Below are positions 1-11,348 of a stretch of DNA of 64,000 nucleotides, piece after piece. Both the position numbers and the translations under genes were made by a program. The stretch is from an uncultured Actinomycetes bacterium. GTDB lineage: Bacteria > Actinomycetota > Actinomycetes > Nanopelagicales > Nanopelagicaceae. The stretch covers positions 1 to 64,000 of the forward strand of contig CAILJM010000006.1 in NCBI GenBank assembly GCA_903834515.1, in the 5' to 3' direction. Below the pieces are notes generated by a model that was given only the letters and a program-made list of their open reading frames with translations, was not told the origin of the DNA and searched no databases. Positions within the stretch are counted from its first letter, which is position 1, and every line of letters starts with the position of its first letter.

Positions 1-308
1 ATGCGATCAACTGCGCGAGATAGCCAGGATCCGCCATTGGCTCGGTCGGCTGCGAGTTCACGTGCGCGATGCACCTGCTCGGCAACATTTGCAAGATGGA
101 AGTAAGTACTGAATGCCCGGACTAATTGGATCTCTTCTTCATTCGTGAGGTCTTCGAGCGCGTGGGCGCCGGTGCCTTCACGGACTGCTTTGCGGACTCG
201 CTCAACGAGGGCTAGTAACTCTGGGCTCTCCTGGCGAACCAGGCTCTGTCCTAATAGATCGCCAAGTCGGCGTACGTCGCTGCGAAGTTCGAGATCATCA
301 GTTGCCAC
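1..308 (-). CDS. ppc: Phosphoenolpyruvate carboxylase, N-terminal part (truncated by window edge)
   Basis: Translating the minus strand from the GTG at 308 gives an open frame to the window edge. It begins VATDDLELRSDVRRLGDLLG and later reads LVRAFSTYFHLANVAEQVHR. Both match the conserved N-terminus of PEP carboxylase, which makes oxaloacetate from PEP and bicarbonate to refill the TCA cycle. An in-frame TAG at 314-312 lies just upstream, so GTG 308 is the first possible start. No strong ribosome-binding site precedes it. Only about 102 codons are visible, so the catalytic residues are outside the window. The gene is divergent from mfd. Confidence 0.9.
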   Translation of the reverse strand, partial: MATDDLELRSDVRRLGDLLGQSLVRQESPELLALVERVRKAVREGTGAHALEDLTNEEEIQLVRAFSTYFHLANVAEQVHRARELAADRANGGSWLSRAVDR

Positions 309-436
309 TGGCTAATCATTACAGGTTTAATGGAGTCCTCTACCCCCCTCTCTTCGGATTGCGGGGGTTCAAGTGCGTTCTTGTGAGTATTTATGCGTAA
401 ATATCGAGTCAGCGAGAGGCGGGTGTAAAAGAATTA

Positions 437-3400
437 ATGTCGTTGTTACATGCCTTCTCGCATATTGAACTTCCTGCATCCCTTTTGCACGAAGCATCCG
501 TCTCAATCCCATCGACCCAAGGGATTTTCGCTGCCCTGGCATCACAACGAAAGCCGACTCTCCTCGTCACGGCTTCATCGAGAAGGGCTGATGAGCTCAC
601 CGAAGAGCTCAAGGCTTATCTGGCGCCCCACCTAGTCGAAGTATTTCCACCGTGGGAGACGCTGCCTCACGAAAGGTTGAGCCCGAAGAGCGATACCGTC
701 GCGGCTCGTTTTAAGGCGTTACATCGTTTAGCCACTTATAACCCGCCCCAGGTTTTGGTCACATCGATTCGAGGTTTGATCCAACCGATCATTGCAAATC
801 TGCTTGATGCGAAGCTGCCGATTCTTGAGATTGATCAAACAATTCCAATGTCATCACTTATCGAATCGCTTTCCTTCCTCGGATACACCCGCAGCGATCT
901 CGTTGAGCGCCGCGGGGACTTTGCGGTTCGAGGTGGAATTATCGATCTCTTCCCACCCGATCTCGAACATCCCATCAGAGTTGATTTCTTTGGCGACGAC
1001 ATAGAAGAACTCGCATATTTCACCGTCGCTGATCAACGAACCTTTGCGCCAGTTGTGGGTTCGATTACGATTTTTCCTTGTCGTGAACTTCTTCTCACCG
1101 ACGAGGTGAAGGATCGTGCAAGATACCTCGCTGCAGAATTCCCACAGCTCACCGAGATGTGTAGCAAGATCGCCGAAGGCATAAGCGTCGACGGGATGGA
1201 ATCCCTGATTGGTCTCCTTAATAGTGAGATCCAGTCACTTATTCACTTCTTGCCTGTGGAGTACCAAGTAATCATCATCGATCTGCCACGAGTCTCTTCA
1301 CGGGCAATGGATTTGATAGAGACGAATAAAGAGTTTTTGGATGCCTCGTGGTCTAATGCCGCACTCGGTGGCAAGGCACCTGTAGATATTTCAGGCGGGT
1401 TGGAGTTAGGGGGTTATTTCACCCTGGATGACCTTGCAGGCAGAGCATCTGCAAAGGGCTTGGAATGGCGATCGCTCAATCTTTATGCGGCCGATCTTGA
1501 AGAAGAAAGTAGTGACTTTAGAGCGCTCCCGATCTATCGGAACGATCTCGATGCCGTCGAGAACGATCTCAAGAGATGGCTTTCTGATGGATATCTGATC
1601 CTCTTTAGCGCTGCCGGTCCAGGCATCGTTGAGCGATTTAATAATCTCTTTATTGAAGTTGATCTCCCAACTCGGGTATCGAAGACGATCGATTCGCAAC
1701 TCACTCGCGATGTAGTGCACTTAACGACATCTCCTGTTGAACATGGTTTTATTGCGGATTTTGCTAAAACTGTCTTCATCACCGAGAAAGATATTTCTGG
1801 CCAAAGAAGTTCTAACAAAGATCAGGCTCGGATGCCTTCACGCCGAAAGAAGGCGATCGATCCGATCGAGTTAAAACCAGGTGATTATGTTGTCCATGAA
1901 CAACATGGTGTCGGTCGATATATTGAGTTAGTTCAACGCACCGTAGGTAAGAGTTCGCGCGAATATCTAGTTATTGAATATGCATCCTCTAAACGCGGCC
2001 AACCAGGGGACAGGCTTTATGTCCCTACCGATGCACTCGAACAAGTGACGCGTTACGTCGGGGGAGAGGCCCCTGCTGTGCATCGAATCGGCGGTGCAGA
2101 TTGGCAGAACGCTAAGAAACGGGCTCGCAAGGCGGTTAAACAGATCGCAGCAGAGTTGATTCAACTCTATGCAGCTCGTATGGCAGCCCCAGGCTACGCA
2201 TTCTCTGCGGACACTCCATGGCAGCGAGAACTTGAAGATGCATTCCCGTATGTCGAAACAACGGATCAACTCTCGACAATCGAAGAAGTTAAACGCGACA
2301 TGGAAGCCTCGCACCCGATGGATCGCATCGTCTGCGGAGATGTTGGGTATGGCAAGACCGAAATCGCAATCCGCGCAGCATTTAAAGCCGTGCAAGATGG
2401 AAAACAAGTTGCAGTTCTTGTACCGACAACACTTCTTGTGCAACAACATCTTTCGACCTTCCTTAACCGCTACACCGGCTTCCCGGTCAGAGTTGCTGGC
2501 CTCTCTCGATTTAATACTCCGAAAGAGGGCAAAGAAATCCTGGCAGGGCTTGGAGATGGCTCGATCGATATTGTGATCGGTACGCATCGATTGCTCTCGA
2601 AAGATGTGCAATTTAGAGATCTTGGGCTGGTGATCGTCGATGAGGAACAGCGCTTTGGCGTCGAGCATAAAGAAGAGTTGAAAAAGACTCGAACGAATAT
2701 CGATGTCCTATCCATGTCTGCAACACCTATTCCACGCACGCTGGAGATGGCGATTACCGGGATACGAGAGATGTCGAATATCACGACGCCTCCTGAAGAG
2801 CGTCATCCAGTTCTTACCTATGTCGGTTTCTATGATGACAAGCAAGTGACGGCCGCAATTCACCGTGAGTTATTGCGCGATGGCCAAGTCTTCTTTGTTC
2901 ACAATCGAGTTGAGGATATTGATCAGGTTGTAGAGCGACTCAAGAAGTTGGTGCCAGAGGCTCGCATTCGGGTAGCGCATGGTCAGATGAGTGAGCGCGA
3001 ACTCGAAGATGTGATTCTCGGATTCTGGGAGAAAGATTTTGATGTTCTGGTCTCTACGACAATTATCGAGAGCGGTATCGATATTCCGAATGCGAATACG
3101 CTGATCGTAGATCGCGCCGATATCTTCGGACTCTCTCAGTTACACCAACTTCGAGGTCGAGTGGGTCGTGGACGTGAGCGCGCTTATGCCTACTTCCTCT
3201 ACTCTGCCGATAAGCCCCTCACTGAGATTGCGCATGATCGCCTAACAACTATCGCGACAAATACCGATCTTGGATCCGGCATGCAGGTAGCGATTAAAGA
3301 TTTGGAAATTCGCGGCGCAGGAAATCTTTTGGGTGGTGAGCAATCTGGCCATATCGCAGAAGTCGGTTTCGATCTCTATATGCGAATGGTCGGTGAGGCG

Positions 3401-3901
3401 GTCGAAGAGTTTAAGACTGGCTATGTAGACGCTAACCCTCGGGTGAAGGAGTGCAAAGTTGAACTTCCGATCACGGCGCATCTTCCCATTGAGTACTTAC
3501 CTTCTGAGAGATTGCGACTGGATCTCTATCGCCGGATGGCAGATGCATCGGCCAGTGCCGATCTCGATGCAATCGTGGAGGAGCTAGTCGATCGCTTTGG
3601 CGAGCTACCCGAACCGGCGGCGACGTTGATTGACGTGGCAAGACTTCGTGTCCGGGCCAAGCAGTTGGGGCTCACCGAAGTTGTCCTTCAGGGTAAATTC
3701 CTCAAACTTGCCCCAGTCACCCTGCCAGAATCGCTCCAAGTGCGCTTAAATCGCATGTATCCGGGCTCGCTTATCAAAACGGCTACCGAGTCGATCTTGG
3801 TGGCTCGATCGGCCGCTCCAAATTGGCAGGCAGGCGGGGATCTAGGGGATACTTCGATCCTGCCGTGGACCATGGAGGTCCTCAACTCAATTCTCAAGTG
3901 A
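437..3901 (+). CDS. mfd: Transcription-repair coupling factor Mfd
   Basis: Mfd is an ATP-dependent translocase that removes RNA polymerase stalled at DNA lesions and recruits UvrA. The 1154-residue length is normal. Visible modules are a UvrB-like N-terminal region (LSPKSDTVAARF near residue 85, RRGDFAVRGGIIDLFPP near 160), an RNA polymerase interaction domain (GDYVVHEQHGVGRY near 480), and a RecG-like motor with Walker A GDVGYGKTE (about 634), DEEQRFGV (about 733) and SATPIPRTLEMA. The stop codon overlaps a possible ATG of the next gene by one base. The downstream order is the conserved actinobacterial mfd-mazG-eno block. Confidence 0.97.
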   Translation: MSLLHAFSHIELPASLLHEASVSIPSTQGIFAALASQRKPTLLVTASSRRADELTEELKAYLAPHLVEVFPPWETLPHERLSPKSDTVAARFKALHRLATYNPPQVLVTSIRGLIQPIIANLLDAKLPILEIDQTIPMSSLIESLSFLGYTRSDLVERRGDFAVRGGIIDLFPPDLEHPIRVDFFGDDIEELAYFTVADQRTFAPVVGSITIFPCRELLLTDEVKDRARYLAAEFPQLTEMCSKIAEGISVDGMESLIGLLNSEIQSLIHFLPVEYQVIIIDLPRVSSRAMDLIETNKEFLDASWSNAALGGKAPVDISGGLELGGYFTLDDLAGRASAKGLEWRSLNLYAADLEEESSDFRALPIYRNDLDAVENDLKRWLSDGYLILFSAAGPGIVERFNNLFIEVDLPTRVSKTIDSQLTRDVVHLTTSPVEHGFIADFAKTVFITEKDISGQRSSNKDQARMPSRRKKAIDPIELKPGDYVVHEQHGVGRYIELVQRTVGKSSREYLVIEYASSKRGQPGDRLYVPTDALEQVTRYVGGEAPAVHRIGGADWQNAKKRARKAVKQIAAELIQLYAARMAAPGYAFSADTPWQRELEDAFPYVETTDQLSTIEEVKRDMEASHPMDRIVCGDVGYGKTEIAIRAAFKAVQDGKQVAVLVPTTLLVQQHLSTFLNRYTGFPVRVAGLSRFNTPKEGKEILAGLGDGSIDIVIGTHRLLSKDVQFRDLGLVIVDEEQRFGVEHKEELKKTRTNIDVLSMSATPIPRTLEMAITGIREMSNITTPPEERHPVLTYVGFYDDKQVTAAIHRELLRDGQVFFVHNRVEDIDQVVERLKKLVPEARIRVAHGQMSERELEDVILGFWEKDFDVLVSTTIIESGIDIPNANTLIVDRADIFGLSQLHQLRGRVGRGRERAYAYFLYSADKPLTEIAHDRLTTIATNTDLGSGMQVAIKDLEIRGAGNLLGGEQSGHIAEVGFDLYMRMVGEAVEEFKTGYVDANPRVKECKVELPITAHLPIEYLPSERLRLDLYRRMADASASADLDAIVEELVDRFGELPEPAATLIDVARLRVRAKQLGLTEVVLQGKFLKLAPVTLPESLQVRLNRMYPGSLIKTATESILVARSAAPNWQAGGDLGDTSILPWTMEVLNSILK

Positions 3902-3921
3902 TGGAGCAGTCTGTGATCTCA

Positions 3922-4535
3922 ATGAAGAAGCATGCAGTCAAGAAGGTTATCGCTCTCGCATCGGCCGGAGCCGTCTTGTTGCTCGCTGGATGTTCAAGCC
4001 CAACTGCCGCTTTCAGCGTTGGCAAGAAGAGCACCACCGTTAATGAAGTGCAGACAAGTGTTAACAACATCATGGATGCTCGCAAAAAAGTAGATACCAC
4101 CGGCATGAACTTGCAGACTGGTAGCGCACTCGTCGAAGGTCAAGTCCAATTCTTGCTCATCTCACAACTCTTAGCCGATACAGCTAAATCTGTCGGAATC
4201 ACCGTTGTTCCAGCTGAGGTTGCTTCCGAAAAGGCTGCAGCGATCAAGCAAGTTGGTGGCGAAACTGCGCTTCCGAAGGCGCTTGTTGGTGCTGGGATTG
4301 ATCCAACAAAAGTTGATCAATACTTCACAAGCGTTATCTACTCACAAAAGTTGAGTGCATATGTTCAAAAGGCTGGAGTCGATAAGACAAAAGTCGGTGC
4401 CGCTCTCACAGAGATGGTTGCAACGATCGCTACTAAAGAGGGCGTCACTGTAAATCCACGTTACGGCACATGGGATCCAAAGAGTGCAACTCTCGTCCCT
4501 GCTGATGCATCTTCAGGCGCCGTCAAGACGAAGTA

Positions 4536-4536
<1 letters not shown>
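3922..4536 (+). CDS. SurA N-terminal-like lipoprotein
   Basis: This is a predicted exported lipoprotein: a Lys-rich start (MKKHAVKK), a hydrophobic stretch and a lipobox LLAGC whose Cys is about residue 24. The roughly 180 residues after it resemble the SurA/trigger-factor N-terminal helical chaperone fold, with no visible PPIase domain. It may assist folding of exported proteins; that role is inferred. The frame is open from 3901, so ATG 3901, GTG 3913 (GGAG 6 nt upstream) and ATG 3922 are all possible starts. 3922 was chosen because it gives a standard signal peptide. The following mazG starts on its stop codon (TAATG). Confidence 0.72.
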
Positions 4537-6468
<1,932 letters not shown>

Positions 6469-6476
6469 TTAATATC

Positions 6477-6872
6477 GTGAAGTGGCTACGAGGGGTAACA
6501 GGTCGCAACCTTGCGGTTGCAACTGTGCTCTTCGTAGTCGCTATTACCTTAGCTCCACCATTACAGCGATACTTTGCACAACGTGCGCAGATCAATGCGC
6601 TCAAAGTCCAACTCCATGATTCACAGGCAACACTTGATGCTGCAAAGAACGAATTAGCTAAATGGAATGATCCTGCCTACGTAGCATCACAAGCTCGAAC
6701 TAGGTTGCATTACATTTTTCCTGGTGAACATCAATACATTGTCATTGGCGCGACTACAACAAGTAAAACGGAACATAAATCTGCTGGCGCTATCTCTACC
6801 GATATTCCATCCGGATTACCGTGGTACTCAAAGGTCATCTCATCCATTACGAGTACGAATGTGAACCCATAA
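6477..6872 (+). CDS. FtsB/DivIC-type septum formation initiator protein
   Basis: A 131-residue bitopic membrane protein with one transmembrane helix (about residues 12-30, LAVATVLFVVAITLAPP). A short coiled coil follows (about 35-65), then the typical NDPAYVASQARTRLHYIFPGE motif of the FtsB/DivIC family. Members join FtsL and FtsQ in the divisome at the septum. Start is GTG 6477, 8 nt after the enolase stop. The position between eno and DUF501 is the conserved actinobacterial one (Rv1024-like). The extra C-terminal tail is low in recognisable features. Confidence 0.88.
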   Translation: MKWLRGVTGRNLAVATVLFVVAITLAPPLQRYFAQRAQINALKVQLHDSQATLDAAKNELAKWNDPAYVASQARTRLHYIFPGEHQYIVIGATTTSKTEHKSAGAISTDIPSGLPWYSKVISSITSTNVNP

Positions 6873-6875
6873 CTC

Positions 6876-7370
6876 ATGGCAAACGATAAGCCGACGCAAG
6901 CTGACATTGATTCGATTGCATTACAACTTGGTCGCCCCCCTCGAGATGTTCATGCGATTGCCTATCGCTGTCCATGCGGCAAGCCTGCAGTGGTTGAAAC
7001 ACCACCACGCCTATCTGACGGCACACCATTCCCAACTTTTTATTACGCAACCTGTCCTAGATTGACTGGTGCCATATCCACACTTGAAACAACTGGGATG
7101 ATGGCCGAGATGGAATCTCGACTCGGTACTGATCCGAAAATTGCCGGCCAATACCGAGCAGCACATGAAGATTACTTAGCCGCTCGGGCAGCGCTCGGAA
7201 TGGATGTTCCAGAAGTAGAGGGGATCACTGCTGGCGGCATGCCTACTCGTGTGAAGTGCCTACATTCCTTGGTCGCTCATTCTCTGGGCGCCGGTCCCGG
7301 AGTGAATCCTTTTGGCGATGAAGCCCTCGCGGCGCTTCCGCAGTGGTGGGCAGGTGAAGCGTGCGAGTAG
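6876..7370 (+). CDS. DUF501 family protein
   Basis: A 164-residue protein of DUF501, a mainly actinobacterial family of unknown function. The signature region reads LGRPPRDVHAIAYRCPCGKP, then TPFPTFYYATCP, with paired cysteines that could bind a metal (inference). It lies 3 nt after the FtsB-like gene and overlaps ppx by 10 nt. This is the same order as Rv1024-Rv1025-Rv1026, which suggests one operon. Confidence 0.9.
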   Translation: MANDKPTQADIDSIALQLGRPPRDVHAIAYRCPCGKPAVVETPPRLSDGTPFPTFYYATCPRLTGAISTLETTGMMAEMESRLGTDPKIAGQYRAAHEDYLAARAALGMDVPEVEGITAGGMPTRVKCLHSLVAHSLGAGPGVNPFGDEALAALPQWWAGEACE

Positions 7371-8281
7371 CAGCGATTGATTGTGGCACCAACTCAATCC
7401 GCCTTTTGATTGCAGATATCCACGATGGTGGCTTCAAAGAAGTCGTGCGCCAGATGGAAGTTGTCCGCCTTGGTCAAGGCGTCGACAAGAACAAGGCCTT
7501 TGATCCCGAAGCCATTGAGCGAACCCTAAATGCCACCGGGAAGTATGCCCGCCTGATCGCAACGAAAGGCGTCGAAAAGATCCGCTTCTGTGCGACCAGT
7601 GCGACCCGCGATGCAACCAATCGTGACCTCTTTATTGATGGGGTTCGCAATATTCTCGGAATCGATCCAGAAGTTATTCCAGGTGTCGAAGAAGCTGCCC
7701 TCTCTTTCATGGGAGCGACAAATGAACTTCACCAAAGTGATGCTCCTTTCCTCGTAGTGGATATCGGTGGCGGATCAACCGAGTTCGTACTGGGGAGCAA
7801 GAGTGTCGAATCAGCAATTTCGGTAAATATTGGTTGCGTTCGCATGGCCGAACGCCACCTCAATCAACAACCACCTAGTCACGAAGCCATTGCTTCGGCA
7901 ACTGCTGATATTGATGCTGCAATTGCATTAGCGGCCAACTCTGTAGCAATCACGAGCGCAAAAACTCTCGTATGCGTTGCAGGTACGGCCACAACTGTTG
8001 CCGCAGCCGCACTTGGACTCTCAGAGTACGACCGTTACGCAATCCATCTATCTCGGATTCCCGCTCAAAGAGTTCATGATGTCGCAGCGATGTTTCAATC
8101 GATGAGTCGCGATGAGATCGCCGGACTTGGGTATATGCATCCAGGTCGCGTCGACGTAATTACTGCCGGATCGCTAGTCCTTTCGCGCGTTTTGGATGCG
8201 ACTGGTGCGAAGGAATTTGTTGCGAGTGAGTCAGATATTTTGGATGGTATCGCCTGGGGTTTAGCCCAAGATGTTAATTAA
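7361..8281 (+). CDS. ppx: Ppx/GppA exopolyphosphatase family protein
   Basis: A 306-residue sugar-kinase-fold phosphatase acting on polyphosphate or pppGpp. It has the phosphate-1 loop (AAIDCGTNSIRLLIADI at the N-terminus), VVDIGGGSTEFVLG near residue 130, and a C-terminal adenosine-type motif around VCVAGTATTVAA. It lacks the C-terminal HD-like domain of long E. coli Ppx, as is usual for short actinobacterial paralogues, so which substrate it prefers cannot be told. GTG 7361 starts inside DUF501. The 3' end overlaps the next gene by 11 nt. Confidence 0.9.
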   Translation: MRVAAIDCGTNSIRLLIADIHDGGFKEVVRQMEVVRLGQGVDKNKAFDPEAIERTLNATGKYARLIATKGVEKIRFCATSATRDATNRDLFIDGVRNILGIDPEVIPGVEEAALSFMGATNELHQSDAPFLVVDIGGGSTEFVLGSKSVESAISVNIGCVRMAERHLNQQPPSHEAIASATADIDAAIALAANSVAITSAKTLVCVAGTATTVAAAALGLSEYDRYAIHLSRIPAQRVHDVAAMFQSMSRDEIAGLGYMHPGRVDVITAGSLVLSRVLDATGAKEFVASESDILDGIAWGLAQDVN

Positions 8282-8966
8282 ATCTTTACCGCTACTTGAT
8301 AAGGCAATTATCAATTGCAAAGCCTGCCCGCGTTTAGTTGCGTGGCGAGAAGAAGTCGCCGTTGTTAAACGAAAAGCCTATGCCGATGAGAAATATTGGG
8401 GAAAGCCGGTCCCGGGATTTGGTTCGGCCGATGCACGATTTGTGATTCTTGGTCTCGCACCAGGTGCACATGGTGCAAATAGAACGGGGCGGGTTTTTAC
8501 TGGGGACTCGTCGGGGGATTGGCTATATCGTGCTTTGCATAAGGCAGGCCTTGCCAAGATTGCAACGAGCACCTCCCGCGACGATGGCCAGGAACTGATC
8601 GATACTCGGATTCTCTGTGCGGTTCGGTGTGCACCTCCGGATAACAAACCAAGCACAGAGGAGAAAGCGGAATGTGCCCCCTTTTTCCATAATGAGATAT
8701 CACTACTTATGCCTACAGCGAGAGTTTTCATCGCGCTGGGAAACCTTGCTTGGACCCAGATCTTTTCGACTCTCACCGAGATGGGGGAGATATTGCCTAA
8801 GCCTCGTCCGAAATTTAGCCATGGCGCCTTTTACTCATTTGTCGGCAGTGATGGCGAAAAACGCCTTGTTTTAGCGAGTTACCACCCAAGTCAGCAGAAC
8901 ACATTCACTGGAAAGTTGACGGAAAAGATGCTTGATCAAGTGATGAAGAAGGCTCTTAAATTCTAG
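8271..8966 (+). CDS. Uracil-DNA glycosylase, family 5 (UdgB-like)
   Basis: Removes uracil and other deaminated bases from DNA. The motif GLAPGAHGANRTGRVFTGD contains the family 5 active-site block, which lacks the classical polar Asp/Asn. The C-terminal SYHPSQQNTFTGKLT is the second active-site motif. CKACPR near residue 17 and later Cys residues (CAVRCAPP) are consistent with the [4Fe-4S] cluster of this family. Length is 231 residues. ATG 8271 lies within the ppx 3' end, so it is probably the last gene of that operon. Confidence 0.9.
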   Translation: MLIKSLPLLDKAIINCKACPRLVAWREEVAVVKRKAYADEKYWGKPVPGFGSADARFVILGLAPGAHGANRTGRVFTGDSSGDWLYRALHKAGLAKIATSTSRDDGQELIDTRILCAVRCAPPDNKPSTEEKAECAPFFHNEISLLMPTARVFIALGNLAWTQIFSTLTEMGEILPKPRPKFSHGAFYSFVGSDGEKRLVLASYHPSQQNTFTGKLTEKMLDQVMKKALKF

Positions 8967-8993
8967 TACGCTGACTCTGCAAGCCAATATCTT

Positions 8994-9064
8994 GCGGATG
9001 TAGTGAAGTGGTATCACGTTAGCTTCCCAAGCTGAAAGTGCGGGTTCGATTCCCGTCGTCCGCT
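8994..9064 (+). tRNA. tRNA-Gly (anticodon CCC)
   Basis: A 71-nt cloverleaf. The acceptor pairs GCGGATG with CGTCCGC, the D-stem is GTGA/TCAC, and the anticodon stem TTAGC/GCTGA closes loop TTCCCAA with anticodon CCC. The T-stem is GCGGG/CCCGT with loop TTCGATT. The discriminator base is T9064 and CCA is not encoded. It reads GGG glycine codons. Confidence 0.93.
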
Positions 9065-9092
9065 CTCTGTGCGATCGGAGTACTCTGTAACT

Positions 9093-9860
9093 GTGTTTAC
9101 TCGACGATTGAAAGTATTAGCACTTCGATCGATTAATGCGCACAAGTATTCTCACGGAGTCGTCGGTGTTATAGCCGGTAGCGAGAAATATCCGGGAGCG
9201 GCACTTCTCTGTGTAGGTGGGGCACGACGCGGTGGCGCTGGATATATCAATTATCTAGAACTAGAAAGTCGCCCTTCGAAATTACTTTTGGCGACCTACC
9301 CTGACGTTGTTCATATCTCCAATCCTTCAGAGAGCAAAGCAAATGCTTGGGTTATCGGAGCCGGTGCACCATCACTTCCCAAAAAATTTCTCCTACCCTC
9401 ATCAAAGTTCCTTATCTTGGATGCCGATGCACTAAATCTCGTCGATCAGAGTAAAGCAGAGTTCACCGTGATCACTCCTCATGAGGGTGAGTTTGCGCAG
9501 ATGGGTTATCCCATCTCAAAACCAGAGCAGCGAATATCTCAAGCGCTCAAGGCCGCTAAAGATTTACATGTATTTGTGCTACTTAAAGGTCCGTCTACAG
9601 TAATCGCATCCCCGGATGGTGCTTGCCTCGTTGAAAGTAGCGGTGGGCAAGAATTAGCCGTCGCAGGTACAGGCGATGTTCTCGCTGGTTTTGTTGCATC
9701 GATGCTGGCGAGTTGGAACCCCGATAATTCAAAAGATGTTATTCAGGTTCTCCAAAAAAGTGTGAGAGCGCATTCATTGGCGGCTAAGCGATCCACTCGC
9801 CACCGCAACCCGATGACGGCGACAGATCTGCTGAACGAACTTCCGTTGGTTATTCGCTAG
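9093..9860 (+). CDS. nnrD: ADP-dependent NAD(P)H-hydrate dehydratase
   Basis: Repairs hydrated NADH/NADPH (NADHX) back to the active cofactor. The ribokinase-like fold is shown by HGVVGVIAGSEKYPGAA near residue 20, TPHEGEF near 138 and the AGTGDVLAGF nucleotide-binding motif near 200. Only the C-terminal (dehydratase) half of YjeF-type fusions is present; no epimerase is seen nearby. The frame is open back to GTG 9069, but GTG 9093 is preferred because TACTCT (9081-9086) sits exactly 6 nt upstream, matching the leaderless pattern of many genes here. Confidence 0.88.
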   Translation: MFTRRLKVLALRSINAHKYSHGVVGVIAGSEKYPGAALLCVGGARRGGAGYINYLELESRPSKLLLATYPDVVHISNPSESKANAWVIGAGAPSLPKKFLLPSSKFLILDADALNLVDQSKAEFTVITPHEGEFAQMGYPISKPEQRISQALKAAKDLHVFVLLKGPSTVIASPDGACLVESSGGQELAVAGTGDVLAGFVASMLASWNPDNSKDVIQVLQKSVRAHSLAAKRSTRHRNPMTATDLLNELPLVIR

Positions 9861-9863
9861 AAA

Positions 9864-10397
9864 TTACTTGGCGACTGGTTTTAACCCAGTTGCGAATGCG
9901 ATGAGTTGCTTTAAGGTGAAACCGCCTTGGGTACCAACTCGGATATATGTAGATGCCAATGTCTTCGTCTTTGGAGTAACAAATGTGATTTCACCGCCGT
10001 GTTGCGGAAAAGTTGATGAAGCGCATTTTCCGGAGCCACAGTAGATCCCGACCTTTGCAGTGATCCCATTGATCTTTATTGTTCCGAGCGACTGGGGAGT
10101 ATCGACGCCAGTGCAATTAAATGCTGCGGCAGTTTCCACCAGTGCAATTCCATGGTCCATTCCGCCAAAACCAGCGAGCAGGTATTCATCTTGCTTTGGA
10201 AAGAGGCGACATGGGCGAACCTCAAAATTTAGCGGCGGGAGTTTAAGAGTATTACTTGGCTTATATATTCGGTAAGTCACGCCAGTTTGAAGATCCACAT
10301 ACTTGTCGCCACTGCCCATTGCATGGGCTCCAGGAGTAAGCAGAAAAATGGGCGCCAGCAAGCCAAGCAGAAGCAAGGGGGTTATCTTCCTTCTCAT
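9864..10397 (-). CDS. Secreted protein of unknown function
   Basis: I do not recognise this 177-residue protein. It has a clear signal peptide (MRRKITPLLLLGLLAPIFLL, likely cleavage after AHA near residue 26). The mature part contains several Cys residues (RPCRLFP, FNCTG, IYCGSGKCASS), suggesting disulfide bonds outside the cell, and mostly beta-prone sequence. TAGACT on the minus strand (10409-10404) lies 6 nt before the ATG, a probable leaderless promoter. It is convergent with nnrD (3 nt gap) and divergent from the dehydrogenase gene. Confidence 0.75.
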   Translation of the reverse strand: MRRKITPLLLLGLLAPIFLLTPGAHAMGSGDKYVDLQTGVTYRIYKPSNTLKLPPLNFEVRPCRLFPKQDEYLLAGFGGMDHGIALVETAAAFNCTGVDTPQSLGTIKINGITAKVGIYCGSGKCASSTFPQHGGEITFVTPKTKTLASTYIRVGTQGGFTLKQLIAFATGLKPVAK

Positions 10398-10433
10398 ACT
10401 GGAAGTCTATGACCTTCGTGGGAGGATTATCAG

Positions 10434-11348
10434 ATGAAGATTTGGTCTCAGTGGAGTGATTTGAGTGTTCCTCAAGGATTTACGGCATTAACTGGAGATG
10501 AGATTGCGCCCAGTGAATCAGAGCTAGGTAGCATCGAAATTTACGTACCCAGGTATATGGCTGGTCCTGCAACTCTCGAACCAATTGCACGTATGTCAGC
10601 CCTAAAAATTATTCAGAGTCCTAACGCTGGTTATGACGACGTCCTCAAAGTACTCCCAGAGGGTGTAACACTTTGTAATGCCGCCGGTGTACATGATGTA
10701 TCCACTGCAGAGTTGGCGATGGGCCTTGCGATCACCGCGCGACGTGGTTTTACTGAATTCATCGCGAATCAACAAAATGGAGTTTGGGTGCACAAATTGT
10801 GGCCATCGATCGCAGATTCTCGAGTCGCGATCGTCGGTGCTGGTGATATCGGTACGCTCATCGCCTCACATATGAAAGCCTTTCAAGCCGAAGTGCAGTT
10901 GTTCTCTCGTAGCGGTGAAGGATCTGCAAACAAAATTTCCGAGTTCGACACTCTTCTTCCGACCTTCGACATTGTTGTGTTAATCCTTCCGCTCAATGAT
11001 GAGTCTCGCGGGTTTATGAGTGCGAAACGTCTTGCCAAGATGAAAGATGGATCTCTGCTCGTCAATGTTGCGCGGGGCCCGGTAGTGGATACCGATGCTC
11101 TCATCAATGAGCTCAACAGTGGACGAATCTTTGCCGGATTAGATGTGACAGATCCAGAACCTTTGCCTGATGGCCATCCTTTGTGGAGCGCCAAGAATGT
11201 AATCATTAGTCCCCATGTTGGCGGAGATAGCAGCGCCTTTGAATCCCGGGGAAAGAAGCTCGTTGAAGATCAGCTTGCCTTGCTTGCATCGGGAAGCCCG
11301 CTCAAGAATGTGGTCGCAGGACCAACAAGAAATAGGATGAGCTCATGA
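10434..11348 (+). CDS. D-isomer 2-hydroxyacid dehydrogenase family protein
   Basis: A 304-residue NAD(P)-dependent dehydrogenase of the D-2-hydroxyacid family. The dinucleotide fold is AIVGAGDIGTLIASHM near residue 130. The catalytic Arg lies in LLVNVARGPVVDTDAL, the Glu in DVTDPEPLPDGHPLW and the His in ISPHVGG. The substrate cannot be read from sequence. A GGAGG Shine-Dalgarno site precedes the ATG. The stop overlaps psuG as ATGA, so it is likely the first gene of a pseudouridine-degradation operon, where it may handle a downstream metabolite (inference). Confidence 0.88.
   Translation: MKIWSQWSDLSVPQGFTALTGDEIAPSESELGSIEIYVPRYMAGPATLEPIARMSALKIIQSPNAGYDDVLKVLPEGVTLCNAAGVHDVSTAELAMGLAITARRGFTEFIANQQNGVWVHKLWPSIADSRVAIVGAGDIGTLIASHMKAFQAEVQLFSRSGEGSANKISEFDTLLPTFDIVVLILPLNDESRGFMSAKRLAKMKDGSLLVNVARGPVVDTDALINELNSGRIFAGLDVTDPEPLPDGHPLWSAKNVIISPHVGGDSSAFESRGKKLVEDQLALLASGSPLKNVVAGPTRNRMSS

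Noticed and set aside
1967-2668. Long minus-strand open frame inside mfd (233 codons)
   Set aside because: It is antisense to the conserved helicase core, starts without a ribosome-binding site and encodes no recognisable protein.
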